A stretch of DNA of 64,000 bases, from positions 140,570,062 to 140,634,061 of the forward strand of contig NC_133123.1 of assembly GCF_033568475.1 (NCBI RefSeq), read 5' to 3'. The notes beneath the pieces were generated by a model. It saw only the letters and a program-made list of their open reading frames with translations. It was not told the origin of the DNA and did not search any database. Both the position numbers and the translations under genes were made by a program. Positions 1 to 10,400 of this stretch are shown one piece after another. This DNA is from Henckelia pumila. Lineage: Eukaryota; Streptophyta; Magnoliopsida; Lamiales; Gesneriaceae. The first letter of the stretch is position 1; every line of letters starts with the position of its first letter.

Positions 1-271
1 CGGACAAGCCAGAAATCTTGATTGAATCCTTTTTCTTGGATTTGTAAAGGGCAATCATACGTCGAATTTCATCAGTGTTTTCGGGCCATATTTCGGGCTC
101 GATGAAACCCTTTTCTTGTCCCGAACCGTAGATTATCATGCATGCGTCAATATCGCAGAGAACGGTCAACTGATGTATTTTTTTCACCAAACCCTCTTTG
201 CGTTTCTTGAAAGTCAAGTTTCTTGATTTTTCCTTGCTTATTAATTCCATGTTTAATTTCGCTCTCCCCAT
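1..271 (-). CDS. Type I (M-type) MADS-box transcription factor, 3' part beyond window
   Basis: The minus-strand frame opens with ATG at 271-269 and stays open for 90 codons to the window edge, so the C-terminus is missing. It begins MGRAKLNMEL and shows the MADS-domain core KKRKEGLVKK at residues 22-31, then LCDIDACMIIYG near 38-49, as in the DNA-binding and dimerising half of MADS factors. After the domain comes EPEIWP, then an IRRMIALYK-like helix, a layout typical of type I MADS proteins (Mbeta/Mgamma, AGL80- or AGL103-like) and not of MIKC proteins with a K-box. No intron is seen, which fits type I genes. Family knowledge: these act mainly in gametophyte and endosperm nuclei. The subgroup is my inference. 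Position 34 is Gln where many MADS domains carry Glu. Confidence 0.88.
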   Translation of the reverse strand, partial: MGRAKLNMELISKEKSRNLTFKKRKEGLVKKIHQLTVLCDIDACMIIYGSGQEKGFIEPEIWPENTDEIRRMIALYKSKKKDSIKISGLS

Positions 272-744
272 ATTTTAATCTGCATTCGAGAGAATTTCAC
301 AATAATTCATGTATCCAAATCACACTGTATTAATATGTTCGGACAAATTAGAATCGTAGAAAACAATGAAGAAAACATACCTTGTACGTCAAAGGCTTCT
401 TTCTTGGGAGAGAACTTGAAATTAAATTAAATTAAAAAAAATATTGCAGAATGTTTTTAATTCATTGTCATTTAAGATTTGTTATTACATATATAAGGAA
501 TATATGATAAGAGATGGTAAATCGTGTATGGAAATATTTACTTCTTCGATTTATTTCCTTTTGAATAATTTAGTTTTTTTAAATAAAAAAAAAATTGGAG
601 ATCTTTTTCCAAATATACTGAGATATTTGTGGATTCAAGGATAAATAATAATAAAATTTAATATCTTCCTATTTTGGAACAAACTATATATTTTTTAGAG
701 CACATAACATACACAATCTTGATCTAAATTACAATCATATAAAG
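272..744. other. AT-rich upstream region of the MADS gene
   Basis: This is the 5' flank of the minus-strand MADS gene. It is AT-rich with short poly-T/poly-A runs. A 66-codon open frame at 444-644 has simple composition and no recognisable domain. I see no gene here. Confidence 0.5.
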
Positions 745-915
745 TAATTGTCCGCACTACAGACGGGACTTGAACGTAAACTCGAGACGTTCTTATCTCA
801 AACAGAAGAATTACAAAAAAAAAACTTCTAAAACTACCTACAGTAAACAGGAATGAACCTGAGACCAAAGAATTTCAGGGCCTCAACCTTAACCATTGGG
901 CTAAGGCCTCATCGA
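745..915 (-). mobile_element. tRNA-derived SINE-like sequence
   Basis: Read on the minus strand, the sequence has a pol III A-box-like TAGCCCAATGGTTAAGG (887-903 on plus) and, about 30 bases further on, a B-box-like AGGTTCATTCC (850-860). Their order and spacing match a tRNA promoter. The rest does not fold as an obvious tRNA, so a tRNA-derived SINE is the best reading. No target duplication was found and the 3' end is uncertain. Confidence 0.35.
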
Positions 916-2167
916 CTTATAATTTTAGGTTAGAGCAAATTACTAGATTATAATTGTTAATTAGATACCAACAACCCATGCACATGATAATTTGTGAGCA
1001 TATACTTTTAGCCTAATGACTTATTTATTTAAAAATTTTAATTAATTATGGTTAACAAATTATTTAGTTATTTTGAATTTATAAGTAAGTCTATGTAGAA
1101 CCGTCTCACATTTTTTTTTTACCTATGAAAAGGGTCGATTCATAATTGTAATAAAAATAATATTTTTAATAAAAAAATAATATTTTTTTACGAGTAATAT
1201 CGGATAGCTAGAATATCTGTCTAACAAAAATAACTTGTAAAATCATCTAATGGTTGTTTGTCTTTACTAAAATAGGTCCTTGACTCCTTATAATATTTTT
1301 TTATTTAATCAAGGAAGGGATATTTTTTTACCATCTTTTTTTTTTTTTGAAACCCCATCTATTAAAATGAATAAGGTACGTAGTTGATTGTACGAAAGGG
1401 TTGATATATTTATTAAATTGTGTAGAAGTAAAATTTTAGGAAAAATAGAATATTTTAGCCGCGGAAGAACACATGTAAAATATTATAAAGGGAAAATGTA
1501 TGTAATTGTGGTCCTATATGTTTATTTTTTTGTGTTGTTGGTTTTTTATGTTGTCAAATTTAAGCGAAAATTCGCTATCTTTGTTTCTTAAAAGTTTTTT
1601 GAGTCTTATTTTTATGTGTCACATTGACACTCTCAATTAAAAAAAAACTAAAGTTGTCGATAATCAAAATATATATAAAAGAATAAGATGAAAATTTGAT
1701 AATTTGAAAAACCAAAATCACAAAATATATATATATATATATATATATACAAGATAAAAACAACTACTTTTCCTATTGTAAAAAGCATTTTGATTTAATA
1801 AATGCATGCAATTTTTATTGACGTCAGAACTAATAGAATATCCAATAAAAATCCACTAGTAGTAATGTCAGTTGAAACAACTGTATTCTTTGCCTCAAAT
1901 GTTTACCTCTGGCACTAGAAATTTATGTCTTCTACAAACTCAAAATTCATGTTAATTAGCACCACTCCATCACCGTGCGCAAAAAAGATTAGAATTGGAA
2001 AAAAAAAAAAAAAAACAGAGTAAATCTAAAAATAAGAACAAACATACAAATTCATACAGTGATAAAAGAAATGAAATGACTCAAAGAATCCGATAACATA
2101 ACACACACAAACTATCAACTAAAAAATGTAATCAAATAATACATATGAAACCCCTTCAAATTCTTGT
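916..2167. other. Intergenic region, AT-rich, no gene seen
   Basis: Low-complexity AT-rich DNA between the MADS and NPF genes, with homopolymer runs near 1100-1350 and 1990-2015. The short open frames at 1388-1591 and 1575-1763 are simple-sequence frames. The last few hundred bases should include the 3' UTR of the minus-strand NPF gene. I found no clear polyadenylation signal to report. Confidence 0.5.
1725..1749. repeat. (AT)n microsatellite
   Basis: An uninterrupted AT dinucleotide run of about 12 units, visible directly. Confidence 0.95.
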
Positions 2168-4291
2168 TTAATTTCCTGTAATGATCAGGATATGAGTCCT
2201 GCCTTTATACCTCCATGCAACCCACAAAAACACCAAGAAATTGACCCCATTCAACCCCGCCAATATCCAGTACAAGTACTCCAGCCGACTCTTGTTCAGA
2301 TCATCCCGCAGCCACCCCTTCTGCACTCTTTCAATTATATTCACAATGGCGCTGCTAAGCCAACTACCGATCCCGATTTCGCACAGAAACAAAGCGCTGC
2401 TGATGCTTCTCGTCCCATCCGTCGCCTCGTCGTAGAAAAACTCCAGCTGCCCCACGTATGTGAACACCTCTGCCGTGCCGATGAGAAAACACTGAGGGAA
2501 CAGCCAGAAAACGCTCATCGGCCCGGGTATTTGGTGGCCGGAGTCTTCTTCTCTCCGTGCTTTTTCCACCATTGCGGCGAATGCCATGGCGAAGATGGAT
2601 GCTATGAGGCCGATACCCATTCTTTGCAGAGAGGTGATCCCACGAGGATGCCCTGTTTTTGCGCGGAGAAATGGGACCACGAATTTCTCGTAGAGTGGTA
2701 TCAAGATTAGAGCATTGATTGCGCTGAAAACGGGGATGGACCCTGATGGGATTTCGAAATTGGGGCCAAGTTTTCGGTCCATGATTCTTGCCTGCCCGAT
2801 GAAGAATGTGGAGAGCTGGGCGAAGGAGATGGGGAGAGCTATGGTTGAAGCCCAAACAGGGAGGATTCTGATGAAGGATTTGAATTCTTCTACTTGCGTA
2901 ACTGTGCAGAGTTTCCATCGATTCTTGGTATTGCAACGAGGATCCGTAACAACAGCTGCTGCATCCAGATATCTGCATTCAAAGCAAATAGTCCCGGAAA
3001 TTAGTACACGAGATTTTCGATGTATGCAAATGCAAATGCAAATGCAACTATATATATATACATATATGAAAAGTACTAACCTGTATTGTGGAGTGTGTGA
3101 GAGCTTCCTAGCACCAAAAATATCGGATTCCTTGGTCTCAACCTCGTACAAACAATCACCTCCTTTCCCAACATCGACCCCTTTGGCAAGATTCCTCCCT
3201 GAAGCCACCGTCACTTGAAGAAACCTCGTAAACGCACTCCCCATGGGCTTCTGATACCGATACTTGAAATATCCAGCACCCAACATGAAAATAGAACTAA
3301 TCATGGCCACAGTTGGGATCCCAAATCCCCAACTCCATCCTAGTTCGACTTGCAAGTAAACCAAAATGGTAATGCCGAAAAGGGCTCCCATGTTTATGGC
3401 AAAGAAAAACCAGTTAAAAAAGGCGTATTTTTTCAGGGCTTCTTTCTCATCAGATTCGTCGAATTGGTCCGCTCCGAACGAGGACACGCAAGGCTTGATT
3501 CCGCCGGTGCCGAGGGCTATGAGGGAAAGGGCGCAGTAAAGGAAGGATGTTTGCGAATTTGAGGCCGGGATGCAGGGCTTGCTGGTGCACGGAGGGGGCC
3601 TCAAGCTGTGCATGGATCCTGAAAGGGTTAGCATCACCATTCCCTGCAGAAAAATAATGAAATCTTTCAGAATTGCTACTATACATACAAATATTTAAAG
3701 AAGACCAATACAAAAAACCTTTATAGGATTATGTTCTTACCACTGCATATATACCCGAAAAGACGACAATGGTGAGAAACCTTCCCAAATACGCATCAGC
3801 AACAAAAGCTCCAAACAAAGTAAGAACATAGGCTGCGCCAGCCCAATTGGTGACATGAGTGGCGGCCACCGGCAGTGGCTGATGCATTTCCCCCACCAGA
3901 TATGCCACCATGTTCACTCCTATTGCGAAGAATGCAAACCTCTCTGCCACCTCACTCACTACATCCAACCAATTAACAATTAATTTCTACAAGGCAGATC
4001 CGGTTTGAAAAACAATTAATTAAACCATGAAAGAAAAGAAAACCTATGATGAAAGGGGAGGCTTTCCACCCTCCAGTTTTCAGTTTATCTGCTATCACCC
4101 CTTTATGATTAACGCAGCCATTGGAAACCAGAGTTGAAGATTCCAATATTTCTTCCTGTGAAAACATATTAACCAATTAATTAAAATTAAAAAGAAAAAA
4201 AACAAAAAAGAAATGAAACATATATAAGAAGAAAGAAATATGATGAGTGGCATACCTTGGGGAACCTGTCGGATTCCATAATCACGTCCAT
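2168..4291 (-). CDS. NPF: NRT1/PTR family (NPF) proton-coupled nitrate/peptide-type transporter
   Basis: Five exons join in frame on the minus strand: 4291-4256, 4155-4044, 3958-3741, 3643-3081 and 2972-2168. They total 1734 bases, or 577 residues, the usual NPF length (about 570-610). All introns are GT-AG. The start MDVIMESDRFPK is the first ATG giving a complete frame. The diagnostic ExxER motif of proton-coupled NPF carriers is EVAER at residues 52-56 in the first membrane helix. ALGTGGIKPCVSSFGADQFD follows, then FFNWFFFAINMGAL, and near the C-terminus GPMSVFWLFPQC and AEVFTYVGQLEFFYDE, all family hallmarks. The product should be a 12-helix plasma- or vacuolar-membrane symporter. The NPF family moves nitrate, di/tripeptides, hormones or glucosinolates, and the substrate cannot be told from sequence. 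I could not fix the subfamily. The frame also happens to be open through the last intron (2973-3080), but splicing it out restores the conserved YRYLDAAAV segment. Confidence 0.93.
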
Positions 4292-4775
4292 GGACACTTT
4301 CCGAAGAGTACTGTGTTCATAAAAATGATGAGATTATAAATATATTGCACTTCCGCCACTGGAATCGCGGTCTTCACTCATATATATATACAATCATAGC
4401 TTAAGATTCTGATATTTAATGCAGGCAGAAAGTGATAAATATTTATTATTTATTTTAAATTTGTAGATGTTGTTGTAGACAATTATGCAGAGATATCTTC
4501 AATCTTTTTCTTATTACAGCGCTGTAATATGCCGTAATTTTCTCAAACTGATTTGGTGAATCACGTCCAGTGTTTATCACAAAAATTTACTGAAATTAAC
4601 TTAGAAAAGATTGGTATAATTTCCGAGTTCATTATGCAAATTATATTACGCTACACGCATGGAATAATATGTGTAATTTTTAATTTATGTGTCGTCCTCG
4701 AATTTATTTATAAAGTTATATATAAGCGGGCCGGGTGGAATCATTATTTCATGATCATATGGTGATTAATTACTA

Positions 4776-4813
<38 letters not shown>

Positions 4814-5955
4814 GAGAGTGGGTGAATTTCCAAAGATATCTACAGTAAGAGTTGTACGTGGTTGAACATTTTGTCCAGCATATTTGAATTCACAACTAAT
4901 GCCCAATTCAATTGAAGGCACTGGCAAACATTTATCTAGAAATCAATAAATGGGGTGGTTCGTGAAATAATGTCAGGGGCAGAAATGAAATAAATGAGCT
5001 TATATATATGTACTCGACACCATTAAGCAGTATTCACTTTAAAATTTAAAAAAAAAACTAAAATTTTGAATTTTTTTAAATGAAAATTTTGAATTTTTAG
5101 TTTAAATTTATGTTCATATATAATACACTACCGTTTGGTTTGAGATATGGTATAAGTAATATATAGATAAGTAGTATAATGTAATAAAAATAAATAAGAA
5201 ATGATAGTTAAAATAGTATTAGATTTGATTGATAGATTATGCTTTATTTGATTTGATTGATTAAATTTTATATAAAAATGTTAAATGACTATTTCGTTCT
5301 TTTAACAATAAATAAAATAAAAATTATATTATTTATAAGGGGTAATATAGTAATTTGAATTCAATGGTTTGATTGATGTGAGATAAATAATTAATGATTG
5401 ATGTAAAATAAATAGTTAATATATAGATAAATAATATGATGAGAAGAACATGGGATGAGTTAATTGATTTTTTCATCATTTATATTTTGCGTTTGTGCTT
5501 TTGGTATTGTGTGTTATATAAATTGAGTTTTAATCATGTATATTTCATATTTTATAAATTTTTGTAATATTTTTTTTTACAATTTTAGTCATATTTTCAT
5601 GACAATTGTCGCATCAATACTTCGAAAAAAATTACCAAAATTCAAAAACACAGACACACAGATCAAAAAAAAAAAAAAAAAGACCCAAAGATATTGAACT
5701 AACAATGAAATTTGATATTGTAAAAAGACAAATTCGTAATTTTCCCCTTTTTTATTTAAAATAAGTTAATCTAAAGTTTTGTCTCACCTCGTGCTCGTGT
5801 TCTAACTTCTATCCATCACTTGTTCTTTTTATCATGAGTCTCATGACGCGAGGTTGTATAATTAATTAATTTGTTAGATACCATCATTTAATATTATTTT
5901 AATGCAAAATACTTTGATTTATTGTTTTGTCATTTACTTTCATATTTTTTTAAAG
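4292..5955. other. Upstream region of the NPF gene, AT-rich
   Basis: This is the promoter side of the minus-strand NPF gene. A TATA-like stretch, TATTTATAAT on minus, lies about 45 bases upstream of the ATG. A second AT-dinucleotide stretch lies about 95 bases upstream. Farther out there is AT-rich DNA with an (ATT)n run and no coding frame I can support. Repeated GTTTGGTTTGAGATA-like words near 5130-5420 hint at an old MITE. Confidence 0.45.
4777..4812. repeat. (ATT)n microsatellite
   Basis: About 12 uninterrupted ATT/TTA trinucleotide units, visible directly. Confidence 0.9.
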
Positions 5956-6545
5956 TGACGTTTGACAAAACTTATTAAAAATAGTTTATAATTCTCTAGA
6001 GCTTAAAACCATTTTATGAGATTGTAAACGGTTTGGACTTATTTTAAAAATAAACTATTAAAGATTTTAGATAAATTTATTCTAAACATCTTAAAGATGT
6101 TCATATGTTTGGTATTATAAGATTTTTTTATTATCAAAATTACTAAAAATAGTATAGTGCTATGAAGATAATGTAACGAGCTATGCATATACGAAAATAG
6201 TTTTAGATTAAACATATATTAAATAACTAAAATATTTTATATTTTAATTTAGCAAAATTTATGTTATTTGGAAATTTTTTAAAAAATAATATTTAATTAT
6301 TTAATGGTAGAGGATATGACGGAGATTTATAAAAATATGTAAGGATATTTTGGAGAGATAAAATGTTAAAATAAGTTCTTTTTTTCTAAAAAGTAATGTC
6401 ACCATTATTTTTTTAAACACAGTTTATAAGCTGTTAAACAACTTATTTCAACAGTTTACAAGTTATTTGGAAAATATTTTACCAAATAAATTTTAACAGC
6501 TTATAATTTGTTTTGTAAAGTTTATAAGCTCAGTCAAATACCTTC
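5956..6545. repeat. Possible degenerate hAT-type MITE
   Basis: The left end reads GTTTGACAAAACTTATT. The reverse complement of the right end reads ATTTGACTGAGCTTATA, giving an imperfect terminal inverted repeat. Internal words such as CTTATAAGCTGTT-type strings are common in plant hAT MITEs. No clear 8-bp target duplication was found, so the limits and class are tentative. Confidence 0.25.
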
Positions 6546-6717
6546 TAAATCACAAATCAAATTCGGTACACGGACCTTCAAACTCAAGTAGGTATTTTAA
6601 TCCGCTTCTAATTAATTATGAATTACACACACGATTACTCAATATCGTAAAATTACAAAACTATTTTAAATGCAATTGAAAAAACTTTTTTTAAATTACA
6701 CTTAGATTATTTTTATA

Positions 6718-6720
<3 letters not shown>

Positions 6721-6778
<58 letters not shown>
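6721..6778. repeat. (TA)n microsatellite
   Basis: A perfect TA run of about 29 units. It directly abuts a Helitron-like 3' terminus (CTAG at 6779-6782), which matches Helitron preference for AT targets. Confidence 0.97.
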
Positions 6779-6779
<1 letters not shown>

Positions 6780-6810
6780 TAGCAAAATGTACGTGCGTTG
6801 CACGCAATAA
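6779..6810 (-). mobile_element. 3' terminus of a non-autonomous Helitron (minus strand)
   Basis: Read on the minus strand, a hairpin CGTGC-AAC-GCACG (6804-6792) is followed about 10 bases later by CTAG (6782-6779) and a flanking T. This is the canonical Helitron 3' end: a short GC-rich hairpin, then CTRR, inserted between A and T. The 5' TC end should lie at higher coordinates but I could not place it, so only the terminus is annotated. Confidence 0.45.
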
Positions 6811-7529
6811 CAATTTTATTTGATTGTGACCGGAGTTATCAAATTTTGAATGTTTAGTTTTATTAAAATCAAGAGTTATATTTTTTACGGGTGCCAGTTC
6901 AAACTTCAGTAACTATGATTCAATATCTAATTAGCTACTGAAGTGATCATATGACCTATTTAACTTTTTTTTTGTTATATTTGTCGGTTTTTGATAAACG
7001 TTTTTTTAGTGATATTATATGTTTATTCATTAAGTTTTATTTTTTAAAGCTAACAACTTTAAAGCAATAACATATGTTATATATTTATTAAAAACGTAAA
7101 ATATTTATATTGTTACAAACGGTAGGAACAAGAGATTTGTGTTTTACTAAAAATTATAGTTGGTGGTAACTGTGTAACGCAAATCTTTTAGATCGTATCA
7201 AAACAAATACATATTTCAGTTGTTCAACCCAAGAGGACAATTATTGCACCCAAACAATCACCTTATCAACAATTGTGCTTTCAATCAATGTGAATCAAAA
7301 TTATGATCTTGACTCTGATATTAATTGTATGACCGAATACGTATCGCTTTACCAAAATTTATAGTTGATGGTAAAAATACGATTCAAATATCTTAAATAT
7401 TACAAAATCTCAAGCATCATGTTTCGATTGCTCTTAGAGACTATTATTGCATCCCAGCTTAAACAATTCATGTTAAATGATAATTTTACTTATATTGATT
7501 TTTAAGGAAAAAAACAGTAATTTCTTTCA
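6811..7529. other. AT-rich DNA, probably Helitron body, no gene seen
   Basis: Non-coding AT-rich sequence upstream (on minus) of the Helitron-like terminus. Two related stretches near 7140-7200 and 7350-7400 (tttactaaaattatagttg-like words) suggest an internal duplication. No coding frame is supported. Confidence 0.35.
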
Positions 7530-7868
7530 GAAAAATGATTTTTTGATTCATTAACTTGTCCAAATTTGAGTTTTAGTCTATTGAGTTGTCAAATTTAGTT
7601 ATGGTGCACTCACATTCAATTTTCAATTATTGTTTGTCCAATTGTTGACTTGATATTTGACAATTCAACAATGTTCGATCTCACTTCAGCATTTTTACGT
7701 CATGTCAATATTTTTTTTATTATAAGTCAGTATTTTCCAATGGGCCTCTGACCCAATTAGACTTAAAATAACCGCATTAAAATTTAGCGTATCAAAAATA
7801 AACTTTGTAAACTTAGTGGACCAAATCATAATATTAAATAAGTTAGTGAACAAAAAAAACTATTTTTC
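7530..7868. repeat. Foldback MITE-like element with long imperfect terminal inverted repeats
   Basis: The left end reads AAAAATGATTTTTTGATTCA, then TTAACTTGT. The reverse complement of the right end reads AAAAATAGTTTTTTTTGTTC, then ACTAACTTAT, so the ends form a long imperfect inverted repeat around a non-coding core. A partial second copy of the left arm lies at 8010-8165. No target duplication was recognised. Confidence 0.45.
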
Positions 7869-8009
7869 CTTTATTTAAAAGCTTTTATTTAGATATGAAA
7901 GTTGATCTTCCATTGATAAAGTAAATAAAAATCACGTATTATTTTTTATCTGATAAACCATGTTAATCATAAGACAATTGTTGTAGATTAACTTGCTACA
8001 GTAATCTTT

Positions 8010-8165
8010 TTCAGATAAATGATTTTTTTATTCATTAACTTATCTTGAGTTTTAGTCCATTGATTTGTCAAATTTGGTTTTGGTGCACTAACATTTAATT
8101 TTTTACTGTTGTTAGTTCAATTGCTGACGTGATATTTGAAATTCAACAATATTCAATCTCAATTT
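8010..8165. repeat. Partial second copy of the foldback element's left half
   Basis: This segment repeats the order of 7530-7685: ATTCATTAACTT, GAGTTTTAGTC, TTGTCAAATTT, GGTGCACT, then TTCAACAAT, with scattered substitutions. It lacks the right arm, so it is a fragment. Confidence 0.5.
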
Positions 8166-8669
8166 TTGACTCGAATACATGCTTTTATTCTTAATTTTCT
8201 TCAATAATAATCCAATTGAGTTGTTTTAAATTTTATATACATTTAAAGTAGATGTTGTTGTACATGCCATAAAAAACATTTATATATGAGTGTGATAATT
8301 AATTTATAATTTTTAAGAATAGTATGTTAAATATATTATTTGCAATAAAAATTTGAGTAGACTAAAAAATGTGAAGAGAAATATTTTTTTAGAGGATGAA
8401 CAATCATATTTTAAACAAGTTAAAAACTTTTATAATAAATCATTCAAGTAACTTAGATATAAGAATAACTTGTCTAACTTAAAATAGATTTGAATTTAGT
8501 GTGATTTTTTAAGTTTCGTCATGCAATATTTTACGATTTCATAAGTATTAACATTAATTAATTCTATTAGCCAAGTGTTACATTGTAATACAAATATCCA
8601 CATGAAATTTAGTCATAATCATACTCGATCTCTTTGTCTCACTTATTTAAAATACATTTATTTTTTATC
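8166..8669. other. AT-rich intergenic DNA with one half of a dispersed duplication
   Basis: There is no coding frame. The segment 8561-8665 (CTATTAGCCAA through ACTTATTTAAAATACATTTA) is matched by 9066-9168, with the SINE in between. The word TCTCACTTATTTAAA resembles the ends of common Stowaway-like MITEs. Confidence 0.4.
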
Positions 8670-8684
8670 TGTCTCAATTATATA

Positions 8685-8942
8685 TATAAAAAAAGGTTGA
8701 CCCCGAATGGTACCCCATTCCACATGAGTCAAAGGCCTATTGGCTCATTCGAAGGTTAAATCGAGGGATGTGCACGAGCGGCAGAGACCTGAATGAGGAA
8801 GCAACATGACCAACCCCCAGAGCATACCCTCACAATATTTCAGCAGAGAATATGCTCAACACGAGGATCGAACCCGCAATGCTGGAGAATCTCTTCCCAC
8901 GTCATCTCATACCTTACCAACTCGTCTATGCCCCTGTGGGCT
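8685..8942 (-). mobile_element. tRNA-derived SINE with 15-bp target duplication
   Basis: On the minus strand the element starts GCCCACAGGGGCATAGACGA. It has a pol III A box TAGACGAGTTGG (8928-8917) and a B box GGTTCGATCC (8874-8865), spaced as in tRNA genes. It ends at the AT/poly-T tract near 8685. Perfect 15-bp direct repeats, TGTCTCAATTATATA, flank it at 8670-8684 and 8943-8957. The promoter boxes, simple tail, length of about 258 bp and long target duplication together define a full-length SINE that moved by LINE-type target-primed reverse transcription. It encodes no protein. The intact duplication suggests a relatively recent insertion. Confidence 0.85.
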
Positions 8943-8957
8943 TGTCTCAATTATATA

Positions 8958-9168
8958 GTCTATTTATCATATTGAATATCATATGTCCTGCTCTTTTAAC
9001 AATTTATCCATATTAACTTAATATTATTAATTACTTGTATAATTATTTTATTTTATTATATTAATTGATTCTATTAGCCAATTATTATACTGTAGTACAA
9101 ATATCAACTTAAAAATTAATTATAATCATACTCTCTATGTTTCACTTATTTAAATTACATTTATTTTT
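8958..9168. other. AT-rich DNA with the second half of the dispersed duplication
   Basis: Non-coding. Positions 9066-9168 repeat 8561-8665. If the SINE and one target copy are subtracted, the two copies lie about 230 bases apart, close to the long period of the adjoining AT-rich minisatellite. That relation is suggestive only. Confidence 0.4.
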
Positions 9169-9699
9169 TAAAATTAATAGTATGTAAAATAAGAAGGGAA
9201 AATTAGAAAATTGACAATTGAAACTAATCTAGAAATAAGTATAATTTTTAAATTGTACAGAAAAATATTGATGTTGTTAATTATATTTGTAGTCTCTAAA
9301 ATTTTTAAAAAATATTACACATAAGTATTAATTATGAAATGAAAAGTGATAATAAATAAAGTGTCACTTTTATACATATATATTATAACAAATAAATTAA
9401 GACATATTTCCATTAATATAATAATTTTATTAGTTTAAAAAATGAATTAAATTTAACAATTAATTTACTTTGAATAAGTAAATAGACACAAAATTTAAGA
9501 TACATTTTAATTAATAACTTTTTTTAATTGATGACATGAATTAAATGTTAACAATTAATAAAAAAAATTAATTACTCTAGATTAATCTAGAAAATGAAAG
9601 GAAAAACCAAAAAATACATTGGAAATGACAAAAATATTTAATTAATATTATGTAAGATAAAGAAGGGCAAATTATAAAATTCACAATTGGAACTCATAT
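9169..9699. repeat. Left flank of the AT-rich minisatellite
   Basis: The segment carries the same blocks as the array at 37936-41460: TTAATTACTCTAGA, CCAAAAAATACATTGGAAAT, AATATTTAATTAATATTATG, and AATTCACAATTGGAACTCAT. Positions 9380-9699 match 40903-41225 best. Both have GACAAAAATATT and GATAAAGAAGGG where most other units have GAAAAAAATATT and GATAAATAAGGG. The array is cut at 9699 by the Copia LTR. Confidence 0.8.
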
Positions 9700-9750
9700 T
9701 GTTAGGAATTCAAGATCTAAGTTTCGGTGTTTGAAAAATTACTTAAGTCA

Positions 9751-9839
9751 TCAATTGAAGAAGCAGAGGCAGAAGAAGCAAAAGGCAGATCAATTGAAGA
9801 AGCAGAAGCAGAAGAAGCAAGGATCAGATCAATTGAAGA
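9751..9839. repeat. 39-bp direct repeat upstream of the Copia LTR TATA box
   Basis: The unit TCAATTGAAGAAGCAGA... occurs at 9751-9789 and 9790-9828, with a third partial start at 9829. It lies about 150 bases upstream of the LTR TATA box, where tandem enhancer-like repeats are often found in Copia LTRs. Regulatory function is inference. Confidence 0.7.
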
Positions 9840-9984
9840 TCTCAACAATCAAGGAGCTTTTGTGCTAAAAGACAAAAGGCATTAAATGAAGATTTGAACG
9901 TTGCCAACAAAGAAACAGAAAGTCAAGCTATGAGAGCAATTTAAGGATACTTGTTGGACACATTAACGGATACTTTCTGGAGGC

Positions 9985-9992
9985 TATAAATA
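9985..9992 (+). promoter_or_regulatory. TATA box of the Copia LTR
   Basis: TATAAATA lies in GC-richer context (GGAGGCTATAAATACAAGAG) in the middle of the LTR, where the U3/R boundary and pol II start are expected. The LTR is split 400 bases downstream by the LARD insertion, so transcripts would run into foreign DNA. Confidence 0.55.
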
Positions 9993-10400
9993 CAAGAGAC
10001 AAGCAAGAAAAGAAGGAGAGAGCTATATAAAGAAAAGAGAATACACGATCAGAAAGTTAAGAGCTTCAAAGAGCAATCAGATCAGATTAATCAAACACAC
10101 ACTTAGCATCATATCAGATCAAGTGAGGATCATTTGTGTTGAGTTTATCGAGTTGTAAGATTATATCAAATCAGTTGAGTGTTCTGTAAAACACTACCTT
10201 TGTAACAAGAAACAGTCAAGGGCTGTGTTCTTAAGTGTTTAGGAATTCTGAGATAGGCAAAGGTGTAAGTCCAATCTTGGATCGGATCTATGCAAATTGC
10301 TTGTATAAGATCAAAGTCTTCTAGAAGAGAGTGAATCCTTACGAGGTGGAAGAATGGGTGACGTAGGAGATTGAGCTCCGAACATCCAGAAACAAGTCTT

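Larger units (their letters stand above)
9700..10400 (+). mobile_element. Copia-type 5' LTR, first part (interrupted)
   Basis: The LTR begins TGTTAGGAATTCAAGATC at 9700 inside the AT-rich repeat. It is interrupted at 10400 by the LARD element and resumes at 19740, ending near 19941 two bases before a tRNA-iMet-type PBS. The reassembled length is about 903 bp. It contains a TATA box (9985-9992) and a 39-bp direct repeat (9751-9839). The intact LTR start occurs only here in the window, and no 3' LTR is found. Confidence 0.8.

Noticed and set aside
2973-3080. Continuous 490-codon frame through the last NPF intron
   Set aside because: The 108-base stretch has a GT donor and AG acceptor, is TA-rich and encodes low-complexity residues. 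Removing it restores the conserved HTPQYRYLDAAAV sequence.
2192-3562. Several plus- and minus-strand open frames over the NPF exons
   Set aside because: They overlap the well-supported NPF coding sequence in other frames and show no domains.
5130-5450. A MITE suggested by GTTTGGTTTGAGATA and ATATAGATAA words
   Set aside because: No convincing terminal inverted repeat or target duplication could be found, so it was left within the intergenic description.
8865-8928. A functional tRNA gene in the 8.7-8.9 kb segment
   Set aside because: The boxes are present but the acceptor and anticodon arms do not form. A long body, tail and target duplication show that it is a SINE.
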